64,000 nt of DNA from Halorussus salinus (lineage in GTDB: Archaea > Halobacteriota > Halobacteria > Halobacteriales > Haladaptataceae). The notes under the pieces were generated by a model that saw only the letters and a program-made list of their open reading frames with translations, was not told the origin of the DNA and ran no database searches. The number at the start of each line of letters is the position of its first letter. Positions within the stretch are counted from its first letter, which is position 1. Positions 16,351 to 24,813 of this stretch are shown here, piece after piece. The stretch spans positions 598,927-662,926 of the forward strand of contig NZ_ML974127.1 of assembly GCF_004765815.2 (NCBI RefSeq), written 5' to 3'. Both the position numbers and the translations under genes were made by a program.

Positions 16351-18033
16351 ATGTTCGACGCCGACGACCTCGAGGAGATACGCGAGGCACGCGAGGAGTG
16401 GGACGAGGAGACGGTCGGTCCCACGGTCGAGCGGTTCGGCGAACGCAAAGACGAGTTCACGACCGACACGGGCGGCCAAGAGGTAGAGCGCATCTACACC
16501 CCCAACGACGTGGCGGGCTTGGACTACGACGAGGATTTGGGGTTCCCCGGCGAGGAGCCCTACACCCGTGGTCCGTACTCCACCATGCACCGCGGGCGGC
16601 TCTGGACGATGCGCCAGTACGCCGGGTTCGGCACGCCCGAAGAGACCAACGAGCGGTTCCACTATCTCATCGAGAACGGCTCCTCGGGCCTCTCGATGGC
16701 GTTCGACCTGCCGACCCAGATGGGCTACGACTCCGACGCCGACATGGCCGCGGGCGAGGTCGGCAAGTCGGGCGTCGCCATCGACTCGCTGCACGACATG
16801 GAGACCGTCTTCGACGGCATCCCGCTGGACGAGGTGTCCACGTCGATGACCATCAACGCGCCCGCCTCGGTCCTGCTGGCGATGTACGTCGCGGTCGGCG
16901 ACAAGCAGGGCGTCGATAGGGAGGAGCTTCGGGGAACCATCCAGAACGACCTGCTGAAGGAGTACATCGCGCGCAACACCTACATCTACCCGCCCGAACC
17001 GTCGATGCGCATCATCACCGATATCTTCGAGTTCTGCGCCGACGAGACGCCGAAATTCAACACCATCTCCATCTCGGGCTATCACGTCCGCGAGGCGGGC
17101 GCGACCGCGGCACAGGAACTGGCGTTCACGCTCGGTAACGGCATCGAGTACGTCGAGGCCGCGATGGACGCCGGACTCGACGTGGACGACTTCGCGCCCC
17201 AACTTTCCTTTTTCTTCAACGCTCACAACAACATTCTGGAGGAGGTCGCCAAGTTCCGCGCCGCGCGCCGGATGTGGGCCCAAATCATGGACGAGCGATT
17301 CGGTGCCGAGAACCCCAAATCGAAGCAGTTGAAGTTCCACACCCAGACCGCCGGTTCGACCCTGACCGCCCAGCAGGTGGACAACAACATCGTCCGCGTG
17401 GCGTATCAGGCGCTCGCGGCCGTCCTCGGGGGAACTCAGAGCCTCCACACCAACGGGAAGGACGAGGCGCTCGCGCTCCCGACCGAGGAGAGCGTCCGGA
17501 CCGCCCTCCGGACTCAGCAGATTCTGGCCCACGAGTCGGGTGCCGCGGACACCATCGACCCGCTGGCGGGAAGCTACTACGTCGAGAGTCTGACCGACGG
17601 CGTCGAGGAGGACGCCTTCGACATTCTCGACACGGTAGACGAGAAGGGCGGGATGTTGCAGGCCATCGAGGACCAGTGGGTCCAACGCCAGATTCAGGAC
17701 GTGGCCTACGAGCGCCAGCGCGAAATCGAGGAGAAAGAGCGCGTCATCGTCGGCGTCAACGAGTTCGAGGTGGACGAGGAGCCCGAGGTGGACATCCAAG
17801 AAGTCACCGAGGAGGACGAACAGCGCCAGATAGACCACCTGAACGCCGTCAAGGACGACCGCGACGACGAGGCGGTCGAGGCGAAACTCGACGCGCTCCG
17901 CGAGGCCGCCGAGGGCGACGACAACCTGATGCCCTATATCGTGGACGCGGTGAAAGCCTACGCGACGGTCGGCGAAATCTGCGGCGTGATGCGCGACGTG
18001 TTCGGCGAGTACCGGCCCGGCGCGGCGGTGTAG
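16351..18033 (+). CDS. mcmA: Methylmalonyl-CoA mutase, large (catalytic) subunit
   Basis: A 560-residue protein holding only the TIM-barrel catalytic part of B12-dependent mutases. Recognisable segments are [14 protein letters not shown] near residue 120, the substrate-pocket region [20 protein letters not shown] and [16 protein letters not shown]. The cobalamin-binding domain (DxHxxG) is absent, as in archaea where it is a separate small subunit, which is not in this window. It rearranges (R)-methylmalonyl-CoA to succinyl-CoA. The epimerase that supplies the R form is encoded at 3129-3512. A peptide gene follows on the same strand 105 bp after the stop. Confidence 0.95.
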   Translation: MFDADDLEEIREAREEWDEETVGPTVERFGERKDEFTTDTGGQEVERIYTPNDVAGLDYDEDLGFPGEEPYTRGPYSTMHRGRLWTMRQYAGFGTPEETNERFHYLIENGSSGLSMAFDLPTQMGYDSDADMAAGEVGKSGVAIDSLHDMETVFDGIPLDEVSTSMTINAPASVLLAMYVAVGDKQGVDREELRGTIQNDLLKEYIARNTYIYPPEPSMRIITDIFEFCADETPKFNTISISGYHVREAGATAAQELAFTLGNGIEYVEAAMDAGLDVDDFAPQLSFFFNAHNNILEEVAKFRAARRMWAQIMDERFGAENPKSKQLKFHTQTAGSTLTAQQVDNNIVRVAYQALAAVLGGTQSLHTNGKDEALALPTEESVRTALRTQQILAHESGAADTIDPLAGSYYVESLTDGVEEDAFDILDTVDEKGGMLQAIEDQWVQRQIQDVAYERQREIEEKERVIVGVNEFEVDEEPEVDIQEVTEEDEQRQIDHLNAVKDDRDDEAVEAKLDALREAAEGDDNLMPYIVDAVKAYATVGEICGVMRDVFGEYRPGAAV

Positions 18034-18094
18034 TCCCGCTTCCCCGACGGCTCCGCTCGCTTGAGCGCTACTAAATGCGACAAGCTAGCCATTG

Positions 18095-18107
18095 ATATTA
18101 TATTTAT
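18095..18107 (+). promoter_or_regulatory. TATA-like element of the 18139 peptide gene
   Basis: ATATTATATTTAT in an AT-rich island after the GC-rich mutase gene. It places the transcription start close to the Shine-Dalgarno box at 18127-18134. Confidence 0.5.
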
Positions 18108-18138
18108 CCGCCTCGAAATTTCCTGCGGAGGTGAGACC

Positions 18139-18195
18139 ATGTTTGGATTCAATCCGCTCCACGTCTGTGATCCGTACATCGACAACGGTTGTTAG
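18139..18195 (+). CDS. 18-residue Cys peptide MFGFNPLHVCDPYIDNGC with consensus SD
   Basis: ATG, 17 further codons and TAG. GGAGGTGA at 18127-18134, four bases before the ATG, is a full match to the anti-Shine-Dalgarno end of archaeal 16S rRNA. An AT-rich TATA element is upstream. The peptide has Cys at 10 and at the C-terminal position 18, and Pro at 6 and 12. Compared with the peptide at 18710 it shares M1, F2, P6, V9, P12 and C18. It is followed 75 bp later by a remnant of a class V aminotransferase gene on the other strand. Function unknown; a leader, signalling or modified peptide are all possible. Confidence 0.6.
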   Translation: MFGFNPLHVCDPYIDNGC

Positions 18196-18270
18196 CGCTA
18201 GCAGTCCGCCGCTGGCCAGCAGTCTGGTATCGCTCGCAAACGACCGGTTTTTGTAGGGGTTCGGCTCGAC

Positions 18271-18366
18271 TCAGAGTCACGCGACCAGTTCGTCCCCGTC
18301 CTCGGCGGTGGTAAAGACGTGGATTGACGCCGGAACCGCGTTCTCCGAGGAGAGCGACCGATTGCC
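18271..18366 (-). pseudogene. C-terminal remnant of a class V aminotransferase gene
   Basis: The complement translates to RSLSSENAVPASIHVF followed by TTAEDGDELVA and a premature stop. It matches the end of the intact aminotransferase at 18849 (RSLPFPENAVRASVHVF, NTAEDVDELVGWL). Over the 75 bases from the original stop codon inward, 66 are identical. One codon is missing and a new TGA lies three codons before the old stop. No more of the gene is recognisable, so this is a decayed partial duplicate. A peptide gene precedes both the remnant and the intact copy at similar distance. Confidence 0.8.
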
Positions 18367-18369
18367 GAC

Positions 18370-18655
18370 CGAAGGTCCGCGTCTCGAACGCGGACTCGAC
18401 CTGTCCCCAGAGGCACCGAGTGAACTCGGGGTTGTTGGCCATTACCGTCCGGAAAATCTAACTGACTATCGACGCGCGGACGGTCGCCCGAATATCTCCG
18501 TAGACGCCTCGCTGTCGCCCGGCCGCCTCGCTCTCGTACCGCTGTTTATCGGTGTTCACGAGAAGCCAGCGACGAGCAAGCCCATCGGGTTCCCGGCTTT
18601 GGCCTTCTGGGAAACGTGAGAACTGAATAGCGGATTCTACCCCAATGTAAAATAC
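18370..18655. other. Intergenic stretch without recognised gene
   Basis: Between the aminotransferase remnant and the second peptide promoter. Open frames exist on both strands, but none has a ribosome-binding site, a TATA box or a family I recognise. It may be further decayed sequence. Confidence 0.4.
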
Positions 18656-18661
18656 TCTAGA

Positions 18662-18672
18662 AAAATTATTAA
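18662..18672 (+). promoter_or_regulatory. TATA-like element of the 18710 peptide gene
   Basis: AAAATTATTAATT stretch, about 26-30 bp before the Shine-Dalgarno box at 18695-18704. A small inverted repeat AGACT-CTGT-AGTCT lies between them at 18678-18691. Confidence 0.5.
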
Positions 18673-18709
18673 TTCAAAGACTCTGTAGTCTAGCAAGGAG
18701 GTGACAAAG

Positions 18710-18766
18710 ATGTTCTTCCTGTTCCCGACCGAGGTCAAGTGTCCGCCGTCCTACGTCACTTGTTGA
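18710..18766 (+). CDS. 18-residue Cys peptide MFFLFPTEVKCPPSYVTC with consensus SD
   Basis: ATG, 17 further codons and TGA. AAGGAGGTGA at 18695-18704 is five bases before the ATG. Cys at 11 and at the C-terminal position 18, Pro at 6, 12 and 13. Length, Shine-Dalgarno strength, promoter spacing and C-terminal Cys repeat those of the 18139 gene. At the DNA level only 27 of 57 positions agree with that gene, far less than the 88 percent between the neighbouring aminotransferase end and its remnant. It is convergent with the intact aminotransferase, 82 bp away. Function unknown. Confidence 0.6.
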   Translation: MFFLFPTEVKCPPSYVTC

Positions 18767-18848
18767 AACGACCCGACTCAGTCGTATCGCCCGCCAATCG
18801 CCTTTTGCGGTCGCCGGAACCTGCGCGAACGTCCGTAGCGACTCGTCC

Positions 18849-19997
18849 TCAGAGCCACCCGACCAGTTCGTCCACGTCCTCGGCGGTGTTGAAGACGTGG
18901 ACCGACGCCCGGACCGCGTTCTCGGGGAACGGGAGCGACCGAATCCGGACGTTATCGTCGGCTAACTCCTCGACGAACGCCTCGGGGTCGGGGTCCGCGA
19001 CTGCGAAGGTGACGAGACCCGACTCGTACTCGCGGGGACTCAGCAGTCGCGCGGTCTCGGAGTCTTCGATGCCCTCCTTGAGTCGGTCGGTCAGTTCCTC
19101 GATTCGCCCCTGAATCGTCTCGTAGCCCACGCTCTCGATGGTCTCGATGGCCTCCGCGAGTCCGGCGTACGGCGCGGGCGAGACCGTGCCGACTTCGAGG
19201 CGGTGGGCACCGGGTTCGTAGGCGTACTCCTCGGCGTTGGGGTCCTCGACGCTCCGATAGCCGACGTGGGCCGGTTCGAGGGCCTCCTCCGCGCCGGGGC
19301 TGACGTGGACGAACCCCGCGCCGAACGGTCCCAGCAACCACTTGTGGCCCGCGCCAGCCACGAAGTCCGCACCCCACTCGCGGAGGTCCACCGGCATCTG
19401 GCCGGGGCACTGCACGGCGTCCACGAGGAGGCGCGCGTCGGCGTCGCGGGCCAGTTCGGCGACCGTCGAGACCGGTAGGTGCGTGCCGTGGCTCCACGTC
19501 AGCGAACTCAGGCAGACGAGTTTCGCGTCCCGCACCGCCGACTTCATGGCGTCCATATCGAGGCGGCCCTCCTCGGTCTCGACTACCTCGACCTCGACGC
19601 CGTGACGCTTCAGGCGCTTCCACGGCAGGATGCCCGACGAGTGTTCGAGGTCGGTCCGGACCACGGTGTCGCCCGGTTCCCAGTCGAAGGAGGCCGCGAT
19701 GCGGTTGATGCCGTCGGTCGTACTCTGTGTCAGCGCGATTTCGTCACTGTCCACGCCGAAGTGGTCCGCGACGGTCTCGCGCGTCTCGTCGAACACGTCG
19801 AACGCGCAGGGGTACATGCCCTCCTCGCCCGGCGCGTCGTACTCGTGGCGCTCGACGCAGGACTCGACGGCCTCCACGACGTTCGTCGGACTCGGCCCCG
19901 CCGCGCCGGTGTTCATGTACGTCGTCCCGTCCAACGCTGGCATCGCAGCCCTGAGTTCGGTGGGAGTCACGGCTTCCCTCACGGCCGACAGCCGCAT
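18849..19997 (-). CDS. Class V aminotransferase, cysteine-desulfurase-like
   Basis: A 382-residue PLP enzyme. YMNTGAAGPSPTNVVEA near residue 27 is the N-terminal phosphate-side segment, ALTQSTTDGINRI is the cofactor loop, and AGAGHKWLLGPFG contains the Lys that binds PLP. The DAVQCPGQMPVD segment contains the Asp that contacts the pyridine ring. It could be a desulfurase, a selenocysteine lyase or an isopenicillin-N-epimerase-like enzyme; the fold does not decide. A TATA-like sequence around 20019-20024 (complement) is about 24 bp before the ATG at 19997. A decayed partial copy of its C-terminus is at 18271. Confidence 0.88.
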   Translation of the reverse strand: MRLSAVREAVTPTELRAAMPALDGTTYMNTGAAGPSPTNVVEAVESCVERHEYDAPGEEGMYPCAFDVFDETRETVADHFGVDSDEIALTQSTTDGINRIAASFDWEPGDTVVRTDLEHSSGILPWKRLKRHGVEVEVVETEEGRLDMDAMKSAVRDAKLVCLSSLTWSHGTHLPVSTVAELARDADARLLVDAVQCPGQMPVDLREWGADFVAGAGHKWLLGPFGAGFVHVSPGAEEALEPAHVGYRSVEDPNAEEYAYEPGAHRLEVGTVSPAPYAGLAEAIETIESVGYETIQGRIEELTDRLKEGIEDSETARLLSPREYESGLVTFAVADPDPEAFVEELADDNVRIRSLPFPENAVRASVHVFNTAEDVDELVGWL

Positions 19998-20069
19998 AAA
20001 TGCTATCAGAAGACAGCCGTATACTCGTGAAAGAAACCTATATGTGGTTTTAGGGTTTGTAAATGTGGC

Positions 20070-21224
20070 TCAAGACTGCCGATAGACGAGATTCCGCTGA
20101 ATCTCGTTCGCGCCCTCGTAGACCACCGGGATGCGAACGTCGCGGTAGACCCGCGCGATGCGCCGGTCGGTCAGGATGGAGCGCCCGCCGTGGAACTGCA
20201 TCCCCTGCTCGGCGCAGTCGGTTGCGGTCTCGGTCGCCTTCGTCTTGGCCATCGCGGCCCACAGACCCTCGTTCTCGCCGTCCCGGACCTTCTCGGCCGC
20301 GCGGTAGGTCAGCGCGCGCGCCGACTCGAACTCGGTGCGCATGTCCGCGAGGCCGTGCTGGACCGCCTGAAAGTCCGCGATTGTGCGCCCGAACTCCTCG
20401 CGGCCGTGGACGAACTCCCACGCCTCCTCGAAGGCGGCGGCCGCGAGACCGAGACCGTGACCCGCGACGACGACCCGGCCGAAGTTGAAGAACTCGGCGA
20501 GGAGCATGAATCCCGCGCCCTCGTAGCCCACGATGTTCTCCTCGGGAATCCGGCAGTCGTCGAAGACGATGTGAGCCTGCTTGCTCGCGCGCATCCCCAT
20601 CTTCTCGGGGATGTGTTCGGCGTCGTACCCCTCGGCGTCGGTCGGCACGATGAACAGCGAGTGGTTGCCGTAGCGGTTGTCCTCGTCGTCGCCGGTCCGG
20701 GCGTACACCGTGAGCCAGTCGCCCTCGACGCCGTTTCCGATCCAGTACTTCTCGCCGTTCAGCACCCACTCGCCGGTCTCGTCGTCCTTCTCGGCGGTGG
20801 TCTGCATCCCCGAGAGGTCGCTCCCCGTGTCGGGTTCCGACACCGCGAGGCCGGTTATCTGGTCGCCCTCGGCGACGGGCCGCAGGTACTCCTCTTTCTG
20901 CTCGTCGGTGCCGTGTTTCTCCACAATTTCCGCGCCGAAGCTGGCGAGTTGGAGCGAGAGCGCGATTCCGGCGTCCGCCCGGAACCACTCCTCGGCGACG
21001 GCGAGCATCTGCACCACGTCGAGGCCGCGGCCGCCCAACTCCTCGCCGAGGTCTTGGGCGACGAGTCCGGCGTCTTGGCCTGCTTCGAGGATGTCCTCGG
21101 GATACTTCGCTTCGCGGAAGTACTCCTCGGCGTTGGGCGCGATGTACTCCTCGGCGAACTCGCGGGCCTCGTGCTTGACTTCGCGGGCGTACTCCGGAAC
21201 GATGTCGTCTGCCAGCAGTTCCAT
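20070..21224 (-). CDS. Acyl-CoA dehydrogenase
   Basis: A 384-residue flavoprotein that oxidises acyl-CoA to enoyl-CoA. GLAVSEPDTGSD near residue 145 and WIGNG around 178 are the flavin and substrate signatures. The catalytic base is E370 in VVYEGANEIQRN, the position used by short- and medium-chain enzymes. Length matches the family. It is followed upstream by an acyl-CoA ligase gene on the same strand, separated by a 385-bp gap that contains an intergenic repeat. A role in fatty or branched acid degradation is inferred. Confidence 0.94.
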   Translation of the reverse strand: MELLADDIVPEYAREVKHEAREFAEEYIAPNAEEYFREAKYPEDILEAGQDAGLVAQDLGEELGGRGLDVVQMLAVAEEWFRADAGIALSLQLASFGAEIVEKHGTDEQKEEYLRPVAEGDQITGLAVSEPDTGSDLSGMQTTAEKDDETGEWVLNGEKYWIGNGVEGDWLTVYARTGDDEDNRYGNHSLFIVPTDAEGYDAEHIPEKMGMRASKQAHIVFDDCRIPEENIVGYEGAGFMLLAEFFNFGRVVVAGHGLGLAAAAFEEAWEFVHGREEFGRTIADFQAVQHGLADMRTEFESARALTYRAAEKVRDGENEGLWAAMAKTKATETATDCAEQGMQFHGGRSILTDRRIARVYRDVRIPVVYEGANEIQRNLVYRQS

Positions 21225-21407
21225 GAGAGGAGGTAGGGCTGTACTGGGTTATATTTCGGGGCTGTCGAGGAGATTCGGTTTCGGCTTCGAGTTCGGGAGC
21301 CACCGGGGACCGGGAACCACACTCCGACCGCCGATCACGATAACTCACGCCGCGAACCACACTGTGGCCGCCGACAGCACCTTGAACCGCGCTATCGCCG
21401 ACAAAAC

Positions 21408-21550
21408 GGAGTCTCCCGCACAGCACCGCGACCGCGCCCACCGCGCCTCGTCCTCCCCAACCGCCTGCGGTCCTCGGCCACGGGCCTGTGGTCCTCGGCC
21501 CTCGCGCGTGTCGGCGCGGCGCGCTCGTTAGCGCGCCGCGCCAGCACGCA
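21408..21550 (-). repeat. Intergenic element family B, copy 1
   Basis: Read on the complement, the element has a GC stem-loop GGCGCGGCGCGCT-loop-AGCGCGCCGCGCC (bases 21513-21542), then CGCGCGAGGG, GAGGACC, CAGGCGGTTGGGGAGG and finally GCGGTGCTGTG...GACTCC. The same order occurs on the plus strand at 49170-49303. It begins about 60 bp after the stop codon of the acyl-CoA ligase gene on the same strand, so it may be part of that mRNA's 3' end. Confidence 0.75.
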
Positions 21551-21609
21551 CCGGGTGGTCGGTGGGGTCCCGAAACGGAACGCGTAGAAATTCGCCTGCG
21601 TCGTTCTGT

Positions 21610-23265
21610 TCACTCCTCGTCCGGCGCGGCCTCCTCGGGCACCCGGCCCTCGACCAGCGACTCGTCGCTGTACTCCTCGCGCAGGACCTTCTTGTCGAAC
21701 TTCCCGGTCGCGGTCTTGGGCACCTCGTCGATGAAGACGAGTTCGTCGGGTGCCCACCAGCGCGGGTACTCCGCTCGGATGTCGGCCATGATTTGCTCGC
21801 GCATGGCCTCCTCGTCGGCCCCCTCGACCGGGACCACGAAGGCCACGGGGCGCTCCTGCCAGCGTTCGTGGGGGACGCCGATGACCGTCGCCTCGGCCAC
21901 GTCGTCGTGGGCCATCAGCGCGTTTTCGAGTTCGAGCGACGAAATCCACTCACCGCCGCTCTTGATAACGTCCTTCGCGCGGTCCACGATTTTGACGTAG
22001 CCCTCGGTATCGACCGTCACCACGTCGCCGGTCTTGAGCCACCCGTCCTCGAACTCCTCTTCGTTCGCTTCGGGGCGCTCGAAGTACTCCTGTGTCACCC
22101 ACGGCCCGCGGATGTAGAGTTCGCCGAAATCCTCGCCGTTCCACGGTACCTGCTCGCCGTCGTCGTCCACGACCTTGAACTCCAGTCCGGGGACGATGAG
22201 ACCCTGCTTGCCGCGCTTCTCGTAGCGTTCGTCGGCGTCCCAGTCGTCCATCCCGTCCTTGAGGTGCGAAACGGTCCCGATGGGCGAAGTCTCGGTCATG
22301 CCCCACGCGTGGAGCACGTCCACGTTGTACTCCTCGTCGAAGCGCCGGATGATGGCCTCGGGCGCGGCGCTCCCGCCGATGACGATAGTTTCGAGCGACG
22401 AGAGGTCCGCGTCGTTCTCCTCTAAGTATTCGAGGAGGCCGAGCCAGACAGTCGGGACGCCCGCGGTGAACGTGACCCCTTCCTTCTCGATGAGTTTCGC
22501 CAAGTCGGCAGGCTCCGGTGCCGGGCCGGGGTAGACGTGCTTGGCTCCCGCCGCGGTCGCGGAGTAGGGCATCCCCCACGCGTTGACGTGGAACATCGGC
22601 ACGACCGGCATGATAACGTCGGACTCGTCGAAGTCGAGTCCTTGGGGCGTCAGCGACGCCATCGTGTGCGACCAGAGCATCTGCTGGGTGTACTCGACGC
22701 CCTTCGGCTTGCCCGTCGTGCCGGAGGTGTAGCACATCCCAGCCTTCGTGTCGCCCGAGAGGTCCGGCCAGTCGTACTCTGCGGACTCGTCGCCGACGAA
22801 CGACTCGTAGTCCGTGACCGGTTCGAGCGACGTGTCGGGCACCTCCTCGCCCATCACGACGAACTGCTCGACGCTCTCGAACGCGTCAGACTCGGCGGGT
22901 CCCTCCAACTTCTCCACCAAGGAGGGGTCCACGAACAGCAGTCGGTCGTCCGCGTTCTCCACGATGTACTCGATGTGGTGGTCCGGGAGCAGGGGATTGA
23001 TGGTGTGCAACTGCGCGCCCGAGTTGGGCACGCCGAAGTACGTCTCGAAGTGGCGGTGGTGGTTCCAGCAGAACGTCGCCACCCGGTCGCCCGACGTGAC
23101 GCCCGCCGAATCGAGCGCGTTCGCCAACCGGCCGGTCCGCTCTTCGAACTCGGCGTAGTCGTACCGCTCGATGCCCTGCCCCGTCCGCGAGACGATTTCG
23201 GTGTCCGGGTACAGGTTGGCCGCGCGCCAGAGAAACGGTCGAAGCGTGGGGTCAGTTCCACCCAT
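21610..23265 (-). CDS. Acyl-CoA ligase (AMP-forming)
   Basis: A 551-residue member of the adenylate-forming family. The P-loop is YTSGTTGKPKG (about 178-188), A5 is HAWGMTETSPIG, A7 is WLKTGDVVTVD, A8 is IVDRAKDVIKSGGEWIS and the catalytic Lys is in KTATGKFDKK near the end. It activates a carboxylic acid, probably medium or long chain, to its CoA ester. The acyl-CoA dehydrogenase encoded downstream on the same strand would act on the product. The last 20 residues are an acidic tail. Confidence 0.93.
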   Translation of the reverse strand: MGGTDPTLRPFLWRAANLYPDTEIVSRTGQGIERYDYAEFEERTGRLANALDSAGVTSGDRVATFCWNHHRHFETYFGVPNSGAQLHTINPLLPDHHIEYIVENADDRLLFVDPSLVEKLEGPAESDAFESVEQFVVMGEEVPDTSLEPVTDYESFVGDESAEYDWPDLSGDTKAGMCYTSGTTGKPKGVEYTQQMLWSHTMASLTPQGLDFDESDVIMPVVPMFHVNAWGMPYSATAAGAKHVYPGPAPEPADLAKLIEKEGVTFTAGVPTVWLGLLEYLEENDADLSSLETIVIGGSAAPEAIIRRFDEEYNVDVLHAWGMTETSPIGTVSHLKDGMDDWDADERYEKRGKQGLIVPGLEFKVVDDDGEQVPWNGEDFGELYIRGPWVTQEYFERPEANEEEFEDGWLKTGDVVTVDTEGYVKIVDRAKDVIKSGGEWISSLELENALMAHDDVAEATVIGVPHERWQERPVAFVVPVEGADEEAMREQIMADIRAEYPRWWAPDELVFIDEVPKTATGKFDKKVLREEYSDESLVEGRVPEEAAPDEE

Positions 23266-23370
23266 ACACGTCGTCCGTACCTCGACGCCTTAGGGTTTGT
23301 TACATTTTCCCAACCAAAGTACTAGAAATCAGAATCGTTAACCGGTGGGTGTAGCTACCAACAGTTAGTC

Positions 23371-24129
23371 GTGACAGCAGGCGAGTCGTTCCGCGTCGAT
23401 ATGCACGTCAAGGTGCTGGACCGGCAAGTAGTCGAGCGAGCGAAGGCTCGCGGACTGGACGCGCTGGTCTACGCGCCCCACTTCGAGCGCCTGCCGACCG
23501 TCCGCGAGGAGGCCGCCGAATTCTCCGACGACGAGTTGCTGGTGGTCCCCGGCCGCGAGGTGTTCACCGGGACGTGGCAGAACCGCACGCACCTGTTGGC
23601 GCTCGGGTTGGACGACCCGGTGCCGGACTTCATCCCGCTCGACGAGGCGGTCGCGGAGTTCGCCCGGCAGGACGCCGCCCTCCTCGCTCCGCACCCGACC
23701 TTCCTCAACGTCAGCGTCTCGCGCGACGATTTGGCGACCTACGCCGACCGCATCGACGCCGTCGAGACGTACAACCCGAAACACTGGCCCCACCACAACC
23801 AGCGCGCCCGGAAACTCGCCGCGGAGTTGGACCTCCCGTCGTTCACCTCGTCGTACGCCCACCTCCGGAGTTCCGTCGGCGAGGCGTGGACCGAGTTCGA
23901 CCGCGCGCTCGACTCGGCGGCCGAACTGGTCGCCGCGCTCAAAGACGAGACCCCCCGCAGAATCGTCCGCCGGTCGGGGTGGCGTCACGAACTCCGGTGC
24001 GCCGCGGAGTTCGCCCACCTCGGCTGGGAGAACTCCTACGAGAAGATAGACCGCCTCTTTCTCTCGGGGACCGAACCGACCCACCCCGACCACATCGCCT
24101 ACGACGACCGCTTCGAGGGCGTCTACTAA
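23371..24129 (+). CDS. PHP-domain-like metal-dependent hydrolase
   Basis: A 252-residue protein starting at GTG (MTAGESFRVDMHVK). The opening DMHVK corresponds to the DxHxH of PHP phosphoesterases, but the second His is Lys. Further motif-like segments are GREVFTG, LLAPHPTFLN and VETYNPKHWPHHN, and the helical end resembles PHP-associated domains. Cleavage of a phosphoester is possible, but the altered first motif makes activity uncertain. An alternative ATG at 23401 would drop the first motif. The stop codon overlaps that of the convergent membrane protein gene. Confidence 0.7.
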   Translation: MTAGESFRVDMHVKVLDRQVVERAKARGLDALVYAPHFERLPTVREEAAEFSDDELLVVPGREVFTGTWQNRTHLLALGLDDPVPDFIPLDEAVAEFARQDAALLAPHPTFLNVSVSRDDLATYADRIDAVETYNPKHWPHHNQRARKLAAELDLPSFTSSYAHLRSSVGEAWTEFDRALDSAAELVAALKDETPRRIVRRSGWRHELRCAAEFAHLGWENSYEKIDRLFLSGTEPTHPDHIAYDDRFEGVY

Positions 24130-24608
24130 ATCAACCCGGACACGCTCGTCGTGAGGTCCTGAATCGGCAGTTGCAGGTGGACGACCGCCGCGACGAGCGC
24201 GACCTCCAGAATCGAGATGGCGACCGTGACGGTGCCAGCGCGCTCGCTGGCGACCGCGACGCCGACCGGGAGGTTGTACTCCTTGGTGTAGGGGTAGAAC
24301 AGCGCGATGCCGCGCTTGCTCCCCACCACGTCCAGTACGTAGTGAGTCGCCACGCCCATCCAGACGAAGTGGAGATTGTTGAAGAAGACCGTGTAGCCGT
24401 AGAATATCGCCAGCACGGGCAGATTGTGGAGCGTCTTGCGGTGCTTGCCGAACGCGGTGTCCACGTCCGGGAACAGCGCGCCGAGGACTATCGGCACGGA
24501 CATCTCCGCGATGGCTCGGAACGTCGGCACGTCGCCCGCGGGATAGAAGACGTACCCCAACCCGATACTCAACAGCACGGCGTTCAGAACGTGTCCCTCC
24601 TTGTTCAT
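24126..24608 (-). CDS. DUF457-type membrane-bound metal-dependent hydrolase
   Basis: A 160-residue membrane protein with about four hydrophobic segments. ALFPDVDTAFGKHRKTLHN near residue 45 is the conserved Asp-His-Arg-His core of the YdjM/DUF457 family, and GVATHYVLDVVGSKRG is the second His/Asp motif. Family members are assumed to be hydrolases, but their substrate is unknown. It is convergent with the PHP-like gene, the stop codons overlapping by two bases. Confidence 0.82.
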   Translation of the reverse strand: MNKEGHVLNAVLLSIGLGYVFYPAGDVPTFRAIAEMSVPIVLGALFPDVDTAFGKHRKTLHNLPVLAIFYGYTVFFNNLHFVWMGVATHYVLDVVGSKRGIALFYPYTKEYNLPVGVAVASERAGTVTVAISILEVALVAAVVHLQLPIQDLTTSVSGLI

Positions 24609-24743
24609 GGGTTCTCCTCGGTCACGTCCGAGTCGTTACCCGGTGGTGACTCAAACGTTTCCGTCGAGTGTCTGACGCGCGTCTTGCGCTCGCCTCGACC
24701 ACCGACGGCGACGCTCGATGCCACGGGCTACCAGCAGAGGCCC

Positions 24744-24789
24744 GACGACACCGACCACCGACGAACACCTGACGACACCGACCACCGAC
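24744..24789 (+). repeat. 19-bp direct repeat, two copies 27 bp apart
   Basis: GACGACACCGACCACCGAC occurs at 24744 and again at 24771 in the gap upstream of the DUF457 gene. No coding sequence is seen around it. Confidence 0.6.
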
Positions 24790-24813
24790 AGATGGTCAGC
24801 GAAACCAGACATA

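Noticed and set aside
16321-17838. 505-codon complement frame opposite the mutase gene
   Set aside because: A mirror frame of a firmly identified enzyme; no family features of its own.
18308-18619. 103-codon plus-strand frame covering the aminotransferase remnant
   Set aside because: It runs antisense through the remnant and ends in sequence with no family resemblance or start signals.
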